From Paramacrobiotus metropolitanus (taxonomy: Eukaryota; Tardigrada; Eutardigrada; Parachela; Macrobiotidae), in the NCBI RefSeq assembly GCF_019649055.1, contig NW_026570302.1, positions 496,001 to 560,000 of the forward strand: a stretch of DNA of 64,000 bases, written 5' to 3'. This document shows positions 28,172-37,568 of this stretch, one piece after another. The number at the start of each line of letters is the position of its first letter. Positions within the stretch are counted from its first letter, which is position 1. The notes under the pieces are model-generated. The model had not been told where the DNA came from. It saw nothing but the letters and a program-made list of their open reading frames with translations, and did not search any database. Position numbers and translations under genes: made by a program.

Positions 28172-28636
28172 ATGTGTGAGTCACTGGTTGGTGCCACCCC
28201 CACCACTGCTACTCAAGGTACACAGACCACACCTCGCAAGCGCAAGCGGCTGCCGGAGGCAGATATGATGTGCGAGTTCAAGATTAGTACTAAATCTGTT
28301 AGTCGAAATACGCAGACCACACCTCAGAAGCAAAATCGGACCAATCCGGTTAAGGCTGATTTGAGTCAGCCTGTTCAGGAGGAAAAGTCCAACGAGTTGG
28401 AAGAATGGCTGAATGAAATTGACAAATGTGGAGAGGAGGAGCCAGTCCTTACTTTATCACAATGCGATAAACTGGTTGCACAATGGGAAAATAATTCCAT
28501 CGGAATCGACCAGCGTGACGAGTGCAAAACGGAAGAAGATGAGCCAATTTTTACGTTAACACAGTGTGAGAAACTGGTTGCGCAGTGTCCTAATAGAACT
28601 GTCGGCTTGTTTACCTTGCCCGAAGAATTGTTTTGA
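28172..28636 (+). CDS. acidic repeat protein next to the TBP-like gene
   Basis: 154 codons starting 11 bases after the TBP-like stop, in another frame. Two internal duplications are visible: TQTTPRKRKR / TQTTPQKQNR, and LTLSQCDKLVAQW / FTLTQCEKLVAQC. The first includes a likely nuclear localisation signal (PRKRKR). The rest is acidic. Being adjacent to the TBP-like gene, it may be a partner or activator, but I recognise no family. A fusion to the TBP-like protein through a frame change cannot be excluded. Confidence 0.65.
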   Translation: MCESLVGATPTTATQGTQTTPRKRKRLPEADMMCEFKISTKSVSRNTQTTPQKQNRTNPVKADLSQPVQEEKSNELEEWLNEIDKCGEEEPVLTLSQCDKLVAQWENNSIGIDQRDECKTEEDEPIFTLTQCEKLVAQCPNRTVGLFTLPEELF

Positions 28637-28856
28637 AAATTTCAGTTAATTTGCACGATTCTATTAAAAAAATGAGTTTTTCCATCGCAAACTTTGACTT
28701 TTACGACTTGACGTTTCCGTTGACTCTGCATGCATTGCTACACATTTTCTGAGTTTTCCACATACATGTTAGGCAGTTATTTGTATTCATTGTTCTGTTA
28801 AGAAAAACTCCATATATTCGTTTCAAGAAAATGCGAAAAAAGAGAGCTGAATTGCT
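28637..28856. other. spacer, no gene recognised
   Basis: AT-rich intergenic sequence leading to hairpin 3, with no supported coding frame. Confidence 0.4.
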
Positions 28857-28914
28857 CCAAATCGGTAGAAGTTTTAACTTGCCTGCGGTCAAGTTGAATC
28901 TACTGCTGTTTTGG
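28857..28914 (+). other. intergenic hairpin 3 of the Polinton
   Basis: Arms of 25 nt (ccaaa...aacttg / caagtt...ttttgg) pair at 19 positions with an 8-nt loop. It lies 77 bp before the ATPase ATG. The arms share the 'ccaaa' ends and '(t)aacttg' stem pattern with hairpins 2 and 4. Confidence 0.7.
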
Positions 28915-28990
28915 TAATTTGCTCATTAAGCTGGTACAGGCTGCTAGGTTGCGTATATGTTGTAAACACAGTGTTGCAACTTAACAAGGA

Positions 28991-29619
28991 ATGGAGCGTG
29001 TAAATTTTGATTTTCGTTTCAAGACACCGTGTTCGGTGTACGTTTGTGGACCCACAATGTCTGGCAAATCTACTTTGATTATAAAGTTACTGAAAGAGCC
29101 GCACAAGTACTTTTATCCTTGCCCCAAGCGTATTGTATATGCATACGGCAGTTGGCAGAATTTGTTCAAAGATTTCCCATCTTCTGTTGAATTAATATCT
29201 GATTTCAATAAACTGTTTGAAGAAGGATTTTTCAACCCTGTTGTCCCAACGTTACTCATTCTTGATGATTTGATGGAAGAATTAGCAAATAATGTAAAAG
29301 CCTCAACACTGTTCACGCGAGATGTGCATCATAAAAATGTGACTGCCATTTTATTTCACAAAACTTGTTTAAACAAGGAAAAAGCATGCGTGATATAGCA
29401 GTGAATTCTCAATATCTGATTTTGTTCAAAAGTGTGAGAGACATTCAACAAATTCGTGTCTTGAGTCGGCAACTTGGCATGAAACATTTAGAGGACGCAT
29501 ACAAAAAGGCCATTAAGGAGCAATACGGATATCTGATTATAAACTTGCGACCTGAGACTCCGGATAATCTACGACTCCAATCGCATATTTTTAATCACAG
29601 ACGTATTTATACACCATGA
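28991..29619 (+). pseudogene. genome-packaging ATPase (FtsK/HerA, A32-like) with a frame change
   Basis: The first frame (28991-29398) holds Walker A GPTMSGKST (about residue 20) and Walker B TLLILDDLM (about residue 90). The conserved C-terminal part (LFKQGKSMRDIAVNSQYL..FKSVRDIQQI) is in another frame, read to the stop at 29619. The frame changes near 29350 in a short T run. Total coding length, about 210 codons, fits Polinton ATPases. The enzyme is thought to pump element DNA into virions. The first frame alone would give a protein lacking the C-terminal part. A homopolymer assembly error is equally possible. Confidence 0.9.
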
Positions 29620-29935
29620 ATCCATCAGAAATTTTTGATATAGTTCGCGCATTGCAAACAATGTCACCCATACAACGCAGGAACTATTTTGCACGATGTA
29701 CCAAGAAACAAATGAGTGCTATAGAGGAGGCATGTTTAAATTTGCTAAAAATTCAGCCAGTCTTAGCAAAACAGAAGTCCACCAAGCTAGAAAATATGCA
29801 GCAAGCATTAAGCGACTGGCAGACCGCGATATTCCGCGAAAACGGAAACAGAAAATTTTGCAGCAAAAAGGCGGATTTCTTGGTGCCTTACTACCAATAT
29901 TAGGAACACTGTTATCTACATTCATTGCAAAATGA
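29616..29935 (+). pseudogene. small basic/hydrophobic minor virion protein (pX-like), frame-changed
   Basis: It starts at ATG 29616, overlapping the ATPase stop (ACCATGAA), as MNPSEIFDIVRALQTM. The conserved C-terminus (RKRKQKILQQKGGFLGALL then a hydrophobic tail) is in a different frame ending 29935. The frame changes near 29730-29745. The basic stretch plus GGFL and hydrophobic end is shared by many Polinton/adintovirus proteins placed after the ATPase and likened to adenovirus pX; function there is not established. Confidence 0.7.
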
Positions 29936-31051
29936 AGACGTATGTGCTCGTACCGGAGACAGAATATAATACGGTGATGAAGCCGTGTCCAACACCCTGG
30001 ACGAAAGCGTATCAAATTCGGAGCGAGATCGAAAGACATTTGCAGCACCAAGACAACACCGAAAGAAACCCTAGTGTACAAAGCCTCTCAATTGGATCTC
30101 GTAGCCTCGCAACCGACACCGGTATCAATCCAAACGGAAATCCCTAGTGCACCGTTGCGGTCAACCATTACTCACGATCATGCCGCACAAGTGGATACCG
30201 TACCCATGGTTCAGTATTTTCCCGAACCTAAACCTCTAACGGTAGACACTCAAGCACAATCCGATCCAATCGAACCTACGGTTCAGTATATCGAAAAGGA
30301 AAAGCCTGTATATTATCCGGTGTCCGTGCCTCAGTATATCAATGTACCGGAAGACCAATTGTGCGGCATGTTTATAAACCTCAGCCAAAGAATAAACGGA
30401 TTTCCAAGCAGGCCCGTATTAAAAGTACATCTAGCACGATGCGGCAACCAAATCTGTCTAAAATAACTAAAGGACCAGCATTACCTGCCCTGTCTTACAA
30501 CACCCTAAACCCGCAGCCTGTGTATCAAAATGTTCCAATGCCCACAGCAAGCAATCCGTACTGGGAATTACGCAGTCCTTCTCCTACGCTGGCTTTAGCT
30601 GATAACACTACTGTACCGAATGTTGAATGGCCAGAAAGTGACGATGATTTAGATTCTTTATATGCGATACCATCCGCAGCCTTAGTACAGCCTTTAACGT
30701 ACGAGCAGCCGCAGCTACCTACTAGTTCAAGCCGGAAAGCTATCACATATGCGCAGCCACAATTGCCAACATCTCAGCAATTGGAAGCTTTGACCTACGA
30801 GCAGCCAAGTATTGCAGCACCTGCGGCCTGAAAAGCACTTACTTTTCAACAGCATAGTTTGCCAGCACCGACAGTCACGCCAGCATTGACATATAGGGCA
30901 CCAAACAAAACCCCGTTCCAGCAATTTTATACAAGCCAGAAGAAATAGTGCGCTGCGAAGCAAGAAAGCCAGGAGTGATAACCAGCCTCCAACAAAGAAA
31001 CATAAAACACAACACCAGACAGGCGGTGGTGGTTGGATATCTTTTGCATAA
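29932..31051 (+). pseudogene. repeat-rich structural protein, several frame changes
   Basis: It starts at ATG 29932 (MKTYVLVPETEYNTV), overlapping the previous stop. The reading continues in other frames: 30074-30466 (Pro/Gln-rich with VQYFPEPK / VQYIEKEK), then 30361-30831 with repeats of LTYEQPQLPTS. An in-frame TGA at 30829 is followed by more of the same repeat (ALTYRAP). Another frame change follows before a basic tail ending GGGGWISFA. The stop at 31049-31051 overlaps the integrase ATG. A protein starting M-x-YVLVPE in this position is common in Polintons, and its role is unknown. At least three disruptions are present. Confidence 0.6.
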
Positions 31052-32117
31052 TGGTTTCATTGGATGATTTGTATTTGGACCCCTCTAACCCAGGTAGCTT
31101 GGGCGGAGTTCAGCGTCTGTACGCGGAAGCTAGTAAACACGGAATCACAAAAGAGCAAGTTGAACGATACTTGCAGTCAAAAGACACCTACACCGAACAC
31201 CGGCCGCACCGCTCAAAATTCGAAAGAAGAAAAATCATATGTGTCGGCGTAAACGATCAACATCAAATTGACCTTGCCGATATGCAGAAGTTTTATAAGG
31301 AAAACGATGGAGTGAAGTACCTGTTAACCTGCATAGATTGTTTCTCACGATATGCATGGGCGATTCCTGTAAAATCGAAGAAACCAAAGGAGATCGTTCG
31401 AGCGTTGGAAAAAATCTATGGAGATTTACGTACACCGCCGCTAAGATGTCAGAGCGATAATGGAAAAGAATTCACAGCAAAGGAAGTTAGAGATTTCTTT
31501 CGCGACTGTGGAGTTAGTTTTTTCACCACAAAGAACGACGATATAAAGTGTGCGATGGTGGAGCGCTTCAACAGAACGCTCAAGGACAGACTTTATGTCT
31601 ATATGACAGAGAAGCAGACCTACCGATACCTGGATGCACTGGATAATGTAGTATCAGCATATAATAACAGCGTGCATTCGGCTATAGGTTTTGCACCAAG
31701 TGAAGTGGACGTAGAAGAAGCTCGCGTTATTCGGGGAAAATGCTTGAGGATGATGAAAGGATACAATGAAACCTCCTGTTTTTGCTGTTAACGACTATGT
31801 GAGACTTGCCAAAAAAAAAACTTACGTTTGAGAAAGGCTATGAAACAAACTACACGGAAGAGCTATTCAAAATAGTAAAAGTTGTCAAGAAAGGAAAGCA
31901 ATGGTTGTATGCAGTTGAAGATTTATCAGGTGAAGCAGTGGACGGCCTGTTCTATCGTCAAGAGTTGTCGAAATTTATTATGACTGAACGACCAGGTCAT
32001 AAAATATCACGCATATTAAGGACGAGAAAGCATAAAGGAAAGGAACAATATCTCGTGAGATGGTACGGTTACGGACCAGCTTATGATTCATGGGAAGATA
32101 AGGAGAATCTAAAATGA
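31051..32117 (+). pseudogene. retroviral-type integrase with C-terminal chromodomain, frame-changed
   Basis: The ATG at 31051 opens a catalytic core with all three acidic residues: D in QIDLADM, D in QSDNGKEF and E in VERFNRTLK. The N-terminus (YLDPSNPGSLGGVQRLY) is typical of Polinton integrases. After 31765 the reading moves to a second frame (PPVFAVNDYVRL) and, at an A10 run (about 31811-31820), to a third. That third frame ends with a chromodomain (ISRILRTRKHKGKEQYLVRW...SWEDKENL) and stops at 32117. The chromodomain may guide insertion to marked chromatin. The catalytic region is intact; the C-terminal part is frame-disrupted or misassembled at homopolymers. Confidence 0.93.
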
Positions 32118-32944
32118 GTTTTACATGTCATTACAAGTTCTGCATCCAAGACGATATTCCCGGATAATCGTCCTGGCTGCTATACGACACAACTCGTCCG
32201 TTCGATTGACTTGGACGGATCGTGGAGGTTGGACTTTCTGAACTAATTCTCCGCCAATGGAAATGCGTTTTCAGTCAGATCTAAAGGTTGGGATAAGCAA
32301 ACCATATATGCCGACTTTTGAAGTTCGTACGCTGCCAAGAAATTATTCTACAGAGATGAATATGATTTAATCAGTAGCGTAAACGAAATGCTCACATACA
32401 ATCCGCGTTTCGCTCGCAATTTGGACTTTCGCTACAGCAACCACGACTTGATTAACAGAGAGCCTAAAGATTTACCCCAAACAACGGAAGACGAAAAAAG
32501 CAGTATGAAAAACTTCCTTTGCAGCCATCAAAATTCAAGGAGATCATGGACAGCTTTTCGTGCGCGGTGACAGTCAAGTTATATTTGAAGGAGCGGAGTA
32601 TACGTGCCCTTGGATTACACGATAATTATCCTTATATGGGGATCGAAAAGGAACCTTTCGTGTTACGTCCACCAAAACATTGTCGCATTGTGAACATTTA
32701 CTGTGATTTAGTGGAATATCAACTCGTAGGGGATGCAATGGTCCCTGTTCTGCGCACGTTGTGTACCGAAGCCAGTTCGTACGATGGTACTGTTCTGCGC
32801 TTTGAGAATCCGCATTACTTGCCTGTTCAAAAACAGACATTTAGCTCAGTGGAGATTGAAGTGACTGACGACAGAGGAGAAGAAATACGATTTCATAGCG
32901 GAGTAGCAGTGATTAAGTTACATTTCAGACCAAAAAGATATTAA
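32114..32944 (+). pseudogene. minor capsid (penton) protein, frame-changed
   Basis: The ATG at 32114 overlaps the integrase stop. N-terminal signatures FPDNRPGCYTTQLVRS and VGLSEL lie in successive frames between 32150 and 32260. The C-terminal half (32519-32944) is one open frame with IVNIYCDLVEYQLVG, FENPHYLPV and a closing LHFRPKRY, the usual hallmarks of the Polinton single-jelly-roll penton. At least three frame changes lie between 32160 and 32560. This protein would form capsid vertices. I infer the family from motif order. Confidence 0.85.
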
Positions 32945-32946
32945 CC

Positions 32947-33360
32947 ATGGTACTGAAAGAGCACCATTTTAGCGAATCTCGCTACACAGATTTATTTGCC
33001 AAACAGCATGGCTTCGGTATGCCAAAATACCGAGGCGCCCCAGTTTTGGCGGCAGCTTCTGGGGCGGGTGATTGGATTTGCTAAAGGTCTATTTAGCAAA
33101 GCTGCACCATACATTTCGAGCCTTGTAACCAAAGCACAACCACATATGAAGACAGTTGCTTCTAAGGCAGTGGAGTCGGTCATCGATACAGCAGTAGAGA
33201 AAGTTAACAAAAGCTAAAAGAGTCCGCCGGCGAAGAAATGGGCATTGGGAGGACGCAGGCGACGGAGAGTACGAAGACACAAAGCGCAGAAAACACGTCG
33301 ACAAACAAAACGCACGCCAAACGAAAAGGAACAAGAAAACGAACCAAGCGACAGTTAGCT
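32947..33360 (+). pseudogene. basic pVI-like minor virion protein, frame-changed
   Basis: From ATG 32947 the protein begins HHFSESRYTDLFAKQ and reads GFGMPKYRGAP, a common start of Polinton proteins in this position. A frame change near 33035-33045 leads to an amphipathic helical segment (VIGFAKGLFSKAAPYISSL) ending at 33217. An Arg/Lys-rich tail in another frame continues to about 33355. The arrangement of amphipathic helix plus basic tail recalls adenovirus pVI and DNA-condensing proteins; this is inference. Confidence 0.6.
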
Positions 33361-33391
33361 ATCGACGCTATCGCTAATAGATTTTGACAAA

Positions 33392-34739
33392 ATGGCAATG
33401 ATCGAAGCAAACTCGGAGCCTTCAATGCTACTGGAAAGCCATCTATTTTACCTGCCGGCAACACTGACAGAAAGATGGAATACGAAGGACTATGACATTG
33501 GACCAGCTCAAGCAACATTCGATTCAGCAAACGATATTGTTTTTACTATTGCTCCCTCTCTGAGTGAGTTGGTGAGCCTAGCGGATATTAGATTTAAGTG
33601 TGACTTGCACGTTACGAATAAGGATGGCGCAGATTTGAAAGACTCGGACTGTCTGGCACCAATTAACAACATTTTGCACAGCTTATTCCAATCTGTTACC
33701 GTTAGTATCGGTGGCAGGAATGTCACGGATACAAGCACGCTGTATCATTACCGTGCGTATCTAGAGTCGCTGCTCGGCTTTACGGATCAAGCTCAAAAAT
33801 CGCAGTTAACTCTATCAGGATTTGCATTGGATAATAACTGGGAGAAGAAACCAGGTCATGTAACATCAGCGGATGCGGCGAAAGTGAACCGTTTCTGTAG
33901 CGATGGAGCTAACAAACGGCGCGATTGGCTACAGAATATGAAACCGTTACAATTGTCAGGCAAGCTGCACTGTGATCTGTTTCAACAAGAAAAACCACTC
34001 CTGCCTGGAGTTGAGCTCACAATTAAATTGGTGAGGAACAAAAATGAAGTGGTTTTGTTGCTGACAGTGATAACAACGCCCCAAAGCTGTGGCTATAAGA
34101 AATCCACGTTTGCAAGTAAGAAAATTTGAGCCATCTCCGGATTATTTTACCGCAATGAGCAAACAACTACTCAGCAACACAGTCAAATATCACATTGAGC
34201 GAGTGGTGATGCGTGAACATACACTTATTCTTGGACAGCAACAGGCTGTTTGGTCCAATATTGTAATGGGACAGTTGCCGAAAATTATGATTTTTGGCCT
34301 AGTGCCTAGTCGCTCGTTTGCCGGGAATATGCATCATCACCATTTAATTTCACGCACTGCAATTTAACGAACATTGTTGCCGAGATTGACGGTCAGCTAT
34401 TTCCCACACAAGGCTACAATTTAAACTACGAGAAAGGCAGCTCTATACAAGGCTATGAAGGCTTGCTTGATACACTTGAACGTCTTAACGAAGGAGCGGG
34501 TGAATTGCCAATAGACCGCGAACAGTACAACAAGGGGATTCTGCCTATACGGTTTCGATTTCACACGTGGACACACAGGACGAGGAGCAATGTCCTTATC
34601 GCGTCATGGAAATCTGAACATACATTTGAAATTTGCTAAGGGTTTGGAGGAAAATGTTGTTTGTGTTGCCATGCTAGTATTCGATAACGTTATAGAAATC
34701 AACAATAATCGTCAAGTCATTTTTGACTTTGCACCATGA
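33392..34739 (+). pseudogene. major capsid protein (double jelly-roll), frame-changed
   Basis: About 449 codons between ATG 33392 and the TGA at 34737-34739. The first frame (to about 34050) carries the conserved N-terminal half: PINNILHSLFQSV, NVTDTSTLYHYRAYLESLL and a WEKKPGH segment. The middle (YFTAMSKQLLSNTVKYHIERV, GQLPKIMIFGLV) is in a second frame (34089-34367). The last third lies in further frames and ends with FDNVIEINNNRQVIFDF, typical of the MCP terminus. I see at least four frame changes (about 34055-34095, 34085, 34325, 34540). This would be the main shell protein. With this many breaks it is hard to see a functional product unless the assembly is at fault. Confidence 0.9.
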
Positions 34740-35409
34740 ACAACATACAGATCCAAGACGCGCTACAGAGAGATCCGAAAATCCGCGAGATTTTTATCGG
34801 AGTGTATTCTGCCAACAGAATCCCAGACAAGGAATTTCCCGGCGCTTACATTGTCAATACGGAGGTGGAGGGCGATCCCGGACAGCACTGGGTTGCATTC
34901 TACTGTGTCTCACCAGGCATACTTGAGGCTTTCGATTCATACGGTGAAAACCCATCCGTTTACTCGCAGCATATCAAGAACTGGATGGGGACGACTTTAT
35001 TATTTTATCTAACACGGAGCGACAAAGCGTAAACAGCACAGTATGCGGCCAATACTGTATGTTTTTTGTTACGCTACGCTGCTACGGATATACATACAAG
35101 GATGTCATGTCAGCGTTAACCAAGCATAAAGGAGTGAACGATGTGTTCGTATGCAAATTTATTAACAAGTTTTTCAGTATGCGAACACGAGTGAAAGACC
35201 GGAACTTTATAAATGGACTTCTCAAAATTAACAGAAAGCAGGTCGCAGGTACCGTTTTCTGGGTGATTATGTTTGGCCTCCTACTCAGTTTCTATTCCTG
35301 CAAATCTATCAATCCATTAGGGAAACAGAAATATAACGGAAATCGATATCAAGGCATCGAAGGACGTGACAGAAGCGTTTCTAAATACTCTGAGATTAAC
35401 GTCAGATGA
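34736..35409 (+). pseudogene. adenain-like cysteine protease, frame-changed, with a C-terminal membrane segment
   Basis: The ATG overlaps the MCP stop (ATGA). The catalytic His is in GQHWVAFY and the Asp/Glu-type residue in FDSYG (first frame, to 35032). The catalytic Cys (CGQYCMFF) is in a second frame starting at about 35000. The frame changes near a G run at about 34985-34995. This enzyme would mature virion proteins. The second frame runs past the protease end to a hydrophobic segment (VFWVIMFGLLLSF, about 35254-35295) and a basic tail, an unusual extension or a fusion with a small membrane protein. Confidence 0.88.
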
Positions 35410-35810
35410 AATCGGCGGAAACAATTCGACAAGCTACAATGGATAAAAAGATTTCATATTCTACAGCATTGTCTCGACATTGTGCATCATTTTGTGGACG
35501 TTGGAAGTGTATGTTCAAATCAAGATGACATCACAGCTGCCTAGTGATCCGGTTATGATCCCTGAAGTCATGTTCAACAAAATTTTTCATAACGTAACTA
35601 GCCTACTGGGTGGACGACAAATATACAGAATAACCGGGTACGGACCTTTGACTGTTTAAATAAAAAGGGCAGATGTTAAGCTACTCTCAATGTGCAGATC
35701 CATGAAGGTATGAGTATGTCAGAAGACAACCAGGAAATAGCAATACGTATCATTACGGTGGACATTCAGTATTAAACAAACCAGTTTTCTCCCTCTCACT
35801 AGAGCTAAGA
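35410..35810. other. spacer with one tiny ORF
   Basis: An ATG at 35525 opens 44 codons (MTSQLPSDPVMIPEVMF...) ending at 35659, directly followed by a polyadenylation-like 'aataaa'. It could be a remnant of the preceding frame or a small protein. I see no known family, and nothing else is recognised. Confidence 0.35.
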
Positions 35811-36293
35811 ATGTCCTCAATCAAGCCACAACCTGAAGACGCTATGTCCGTTAACACAGAGGAGAAGGACGGTGTGAAGTATTATCATTTTACCGATACT
35901 CTGTGCATGGGGTGGCGTGCGGCTAACAAGTCGTTTATGCTTGTACGGGTATGCCCTGGCGGTTTGGTGAATAATGATCCCAATGAAGGTTTTGAACAGT
36001 CTGTTGAGAGTATGGATGAGTATGATGTGCGTGTGGCTCGCAAACTTATTAGGATGGAACTCTCCGGTGAGATGCCCCAGACACTTGTCAAATCGATTAA
36101 TCGTTGGCAACCTGTTGTTCGGGTAATCACTGATGCCAAGCGTAAAGATTTGTTCATCAAAGTGAATGGACGTGCGATGAATAAGCAAGCACAGATCTGT
36201 TTTATACGTCCAGCCAATGGTGGACCCGTGGAAATATCTGTATTAGAGTTCCGGATGCTTTGTGCAACTCTCATGACACTGATCGATCAGTAA
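35811..36293 (+). CDS. small accessory protein, Polinton family member 3
   Basis: 160 codons. YYHFTDTLCMGWRAANKSFML aligns with WYHLTDNIRVGVRIQDGHLI of the next gene, and DEYDVRVARKL with GEYDKAVVIRM, so the two are paralogues. The end (VEISVLEFRMLCATLMTL) repeats the strand-helix ending of the family. The two-part layout, each part strands then a helix, suggests an internal duplication. The frame is intact; the function is unknown, with a PC4-like nucleic-acid binder a weak guess. Confidence 0.75.
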   Translation: MSSIKPQPEDAMSVNTEEKDGVKYYHFTDTLCMGWRAANKSFMLVRVCPGGLVNNDPNEGFEQSVESMDEYDVRVARKLIRMELSGEMPQTLVKSINRWQPVVRVITDAKRKDLFIKVNGRAMNKQAQICFIRPANGGPVEISVLEFRMLCATLMTLIDQ

Positions 36294-36435
36294 TGGTAAG
36301 CGGCATAGTCAGAAGTTGTACAGAAGTAACATAGCCACTCTGAACGTCAGAAGTGTAGCGGTTACACACTTGTATCGCTATCTAGGAAAAACTAAGAGTC
36401 TATAATCACATATCTCGCCTTCTGCAGCCGCCAAT

Positions 36436-36864
36436 ATGGAGCGCCTATCTTTACCGTTGTTATGCCTTTCCCATGGCGTGCTATGGTATCACTTAACGGA
36501 CAACATTCGCGTGGGTGTCAGAATACAAGATGGGCATCTTATTATCGGATCATTAGCAGCTCGTGGATCCAGTTGTAGTTTTATGCAAACCATCGGCGAG
36601 TATGATAAAGCAGTTGTTATACGGATGGCAAAGTTGTATGTGGACGGTACAATTCTTCGGATGTGGGATCGGGCTTTTACTTCACGGAAAACTCAGTGCT
36701 ATCGAATCAGGACCGACACAGGGAGAACCGTTCGGATCCGTCTCAGACCACACTTATGGGACACAAACTGCTTCCGCATCACTAGTGCTGGGGCAGTGCC
36801 CTTGGATCTAACTTTTGTTCAGTTTAGTGGCCTATGTGCCAAATTAGCTGTTCTAACACTCTGA
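36436..36864 (+). CDS. small accessory protein, Polinton family member 4
   Basis: 142 codons, the clearest paralogue of the protein at 35811 (WYHLTDNIRVGV / YYHFTDTLCMGW; GEYDKAVVIRM / DEYDVRVARKL). It ends LDLTFVQFSGLCAKLAVL. A TATA-like 'tctataatc' lies about 35 bp upstream of the ATG. It is followed by an A-rich tract with 'aataaa' and hairpin 4. The frame is intact. Confidence 0.75.
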   Translation: MERLSLPLLCLSHGVLWYHLTDNIRVGVRIQDGHLIIGSLAARGSSCSFMQTIGEYDKAVVIRMAKLYVDGTILRMWDRAFTSRKTQCYRIRTDTGRTVRIRLRPHLWDTNCFRITSAGAVPLDLTFVQFSGLCAKLAVLTL

Positions 36865-36935
36865 ATAATTTTTTTTCCTATGAAATAAATAAAAAGCAAA
36901 AAAAGTTTCAAAATGCAAAAAAAAAGAGGCGTTGC

Positions 36936-37004
36936 CCCAAATTAGTGACGGTCTTAGCTTGTCAGAATAATTGACAGACAAGCTGACATCGTCACTATTT
37001 TGGG
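36936..37004 (+). other. intergenic hairpin 4 of the Polinton
   Basis: The best of the four: 28-nt arms pair at 24 positions (ccc...tagcttgtc / gacaagct...ggg) with a 13-nt loop. It is preceded by an A-rich tract and 'ggcgttgcccc', as at 27295. It lies 69 bp before the next ATG. The length and fold resemble a miRNA precursor or a termination/regulatory structure. Confidence 0.8.
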
Positions 37005-37072
37005 AACCTTTTTTGCATTAAGGATCGGCACTTGGATTAGAACTAGACTGAAAGTCAGCACAATTACTTATA

Positions 37073-37476
37073 ATGGAGGCGGCTTTGGTAGAAGTTAGTT
37101 ACCCCGGTTTTGAGGGGATCCGAACGTACCGGTTTGGTAATGGTAAAACAATTATTTTCTGGCACTACACAGTCGGTAAAATGGTCATTGCAAATAATAT
37201 TTCGTCAGCTGACGAGCAAGGCTACACTCAGGCCAAAAAGATTGGAGTGATTCTTACCAAACGAGATCTAGAATTTTGGAATGGTTGGTTCACATGGACC
37301 GCTATTCTCCTGATCTGGACCAAACCGAACATGTTTACAAAATAAACCAAAACCTAGAGATTATTTTGAAACCAGTGACTTCAATGTACACTCCTACTAT
37401 AGAATTTAGACAATTGGATCGAGCAATTTTGTTGTCAGCATTCACCCTTATTCAAATCTTAGAAGTTGCAAGTTGA
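37073..37476 (+). pseudogene. small accessory protein, Polinton family member 5, frame-changed
   Basis: The first frame (37073-37345) has TYRFGNGKTIIFWHYTVGKMV and KKIGVILTKRDLEFW, matching the family layout. Its expected end (TIEFRQLDRAILLSAFTLI) is in a second frame to 37476, so the frame changes near 37276-37310. Like the others it has two strand-plus-helix parts. It is downstream of hairpin 4. Confidence 0.65.
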
Positions 37477-37568
37477 GGTATTAATGTGTTTTTGTGACGT
37501 TGTTTAATGCAGTACTTGGTTCAAGCGCTGCTGTTATTTCTTGTTACATGTTTTTAATTTTTTTCTAG

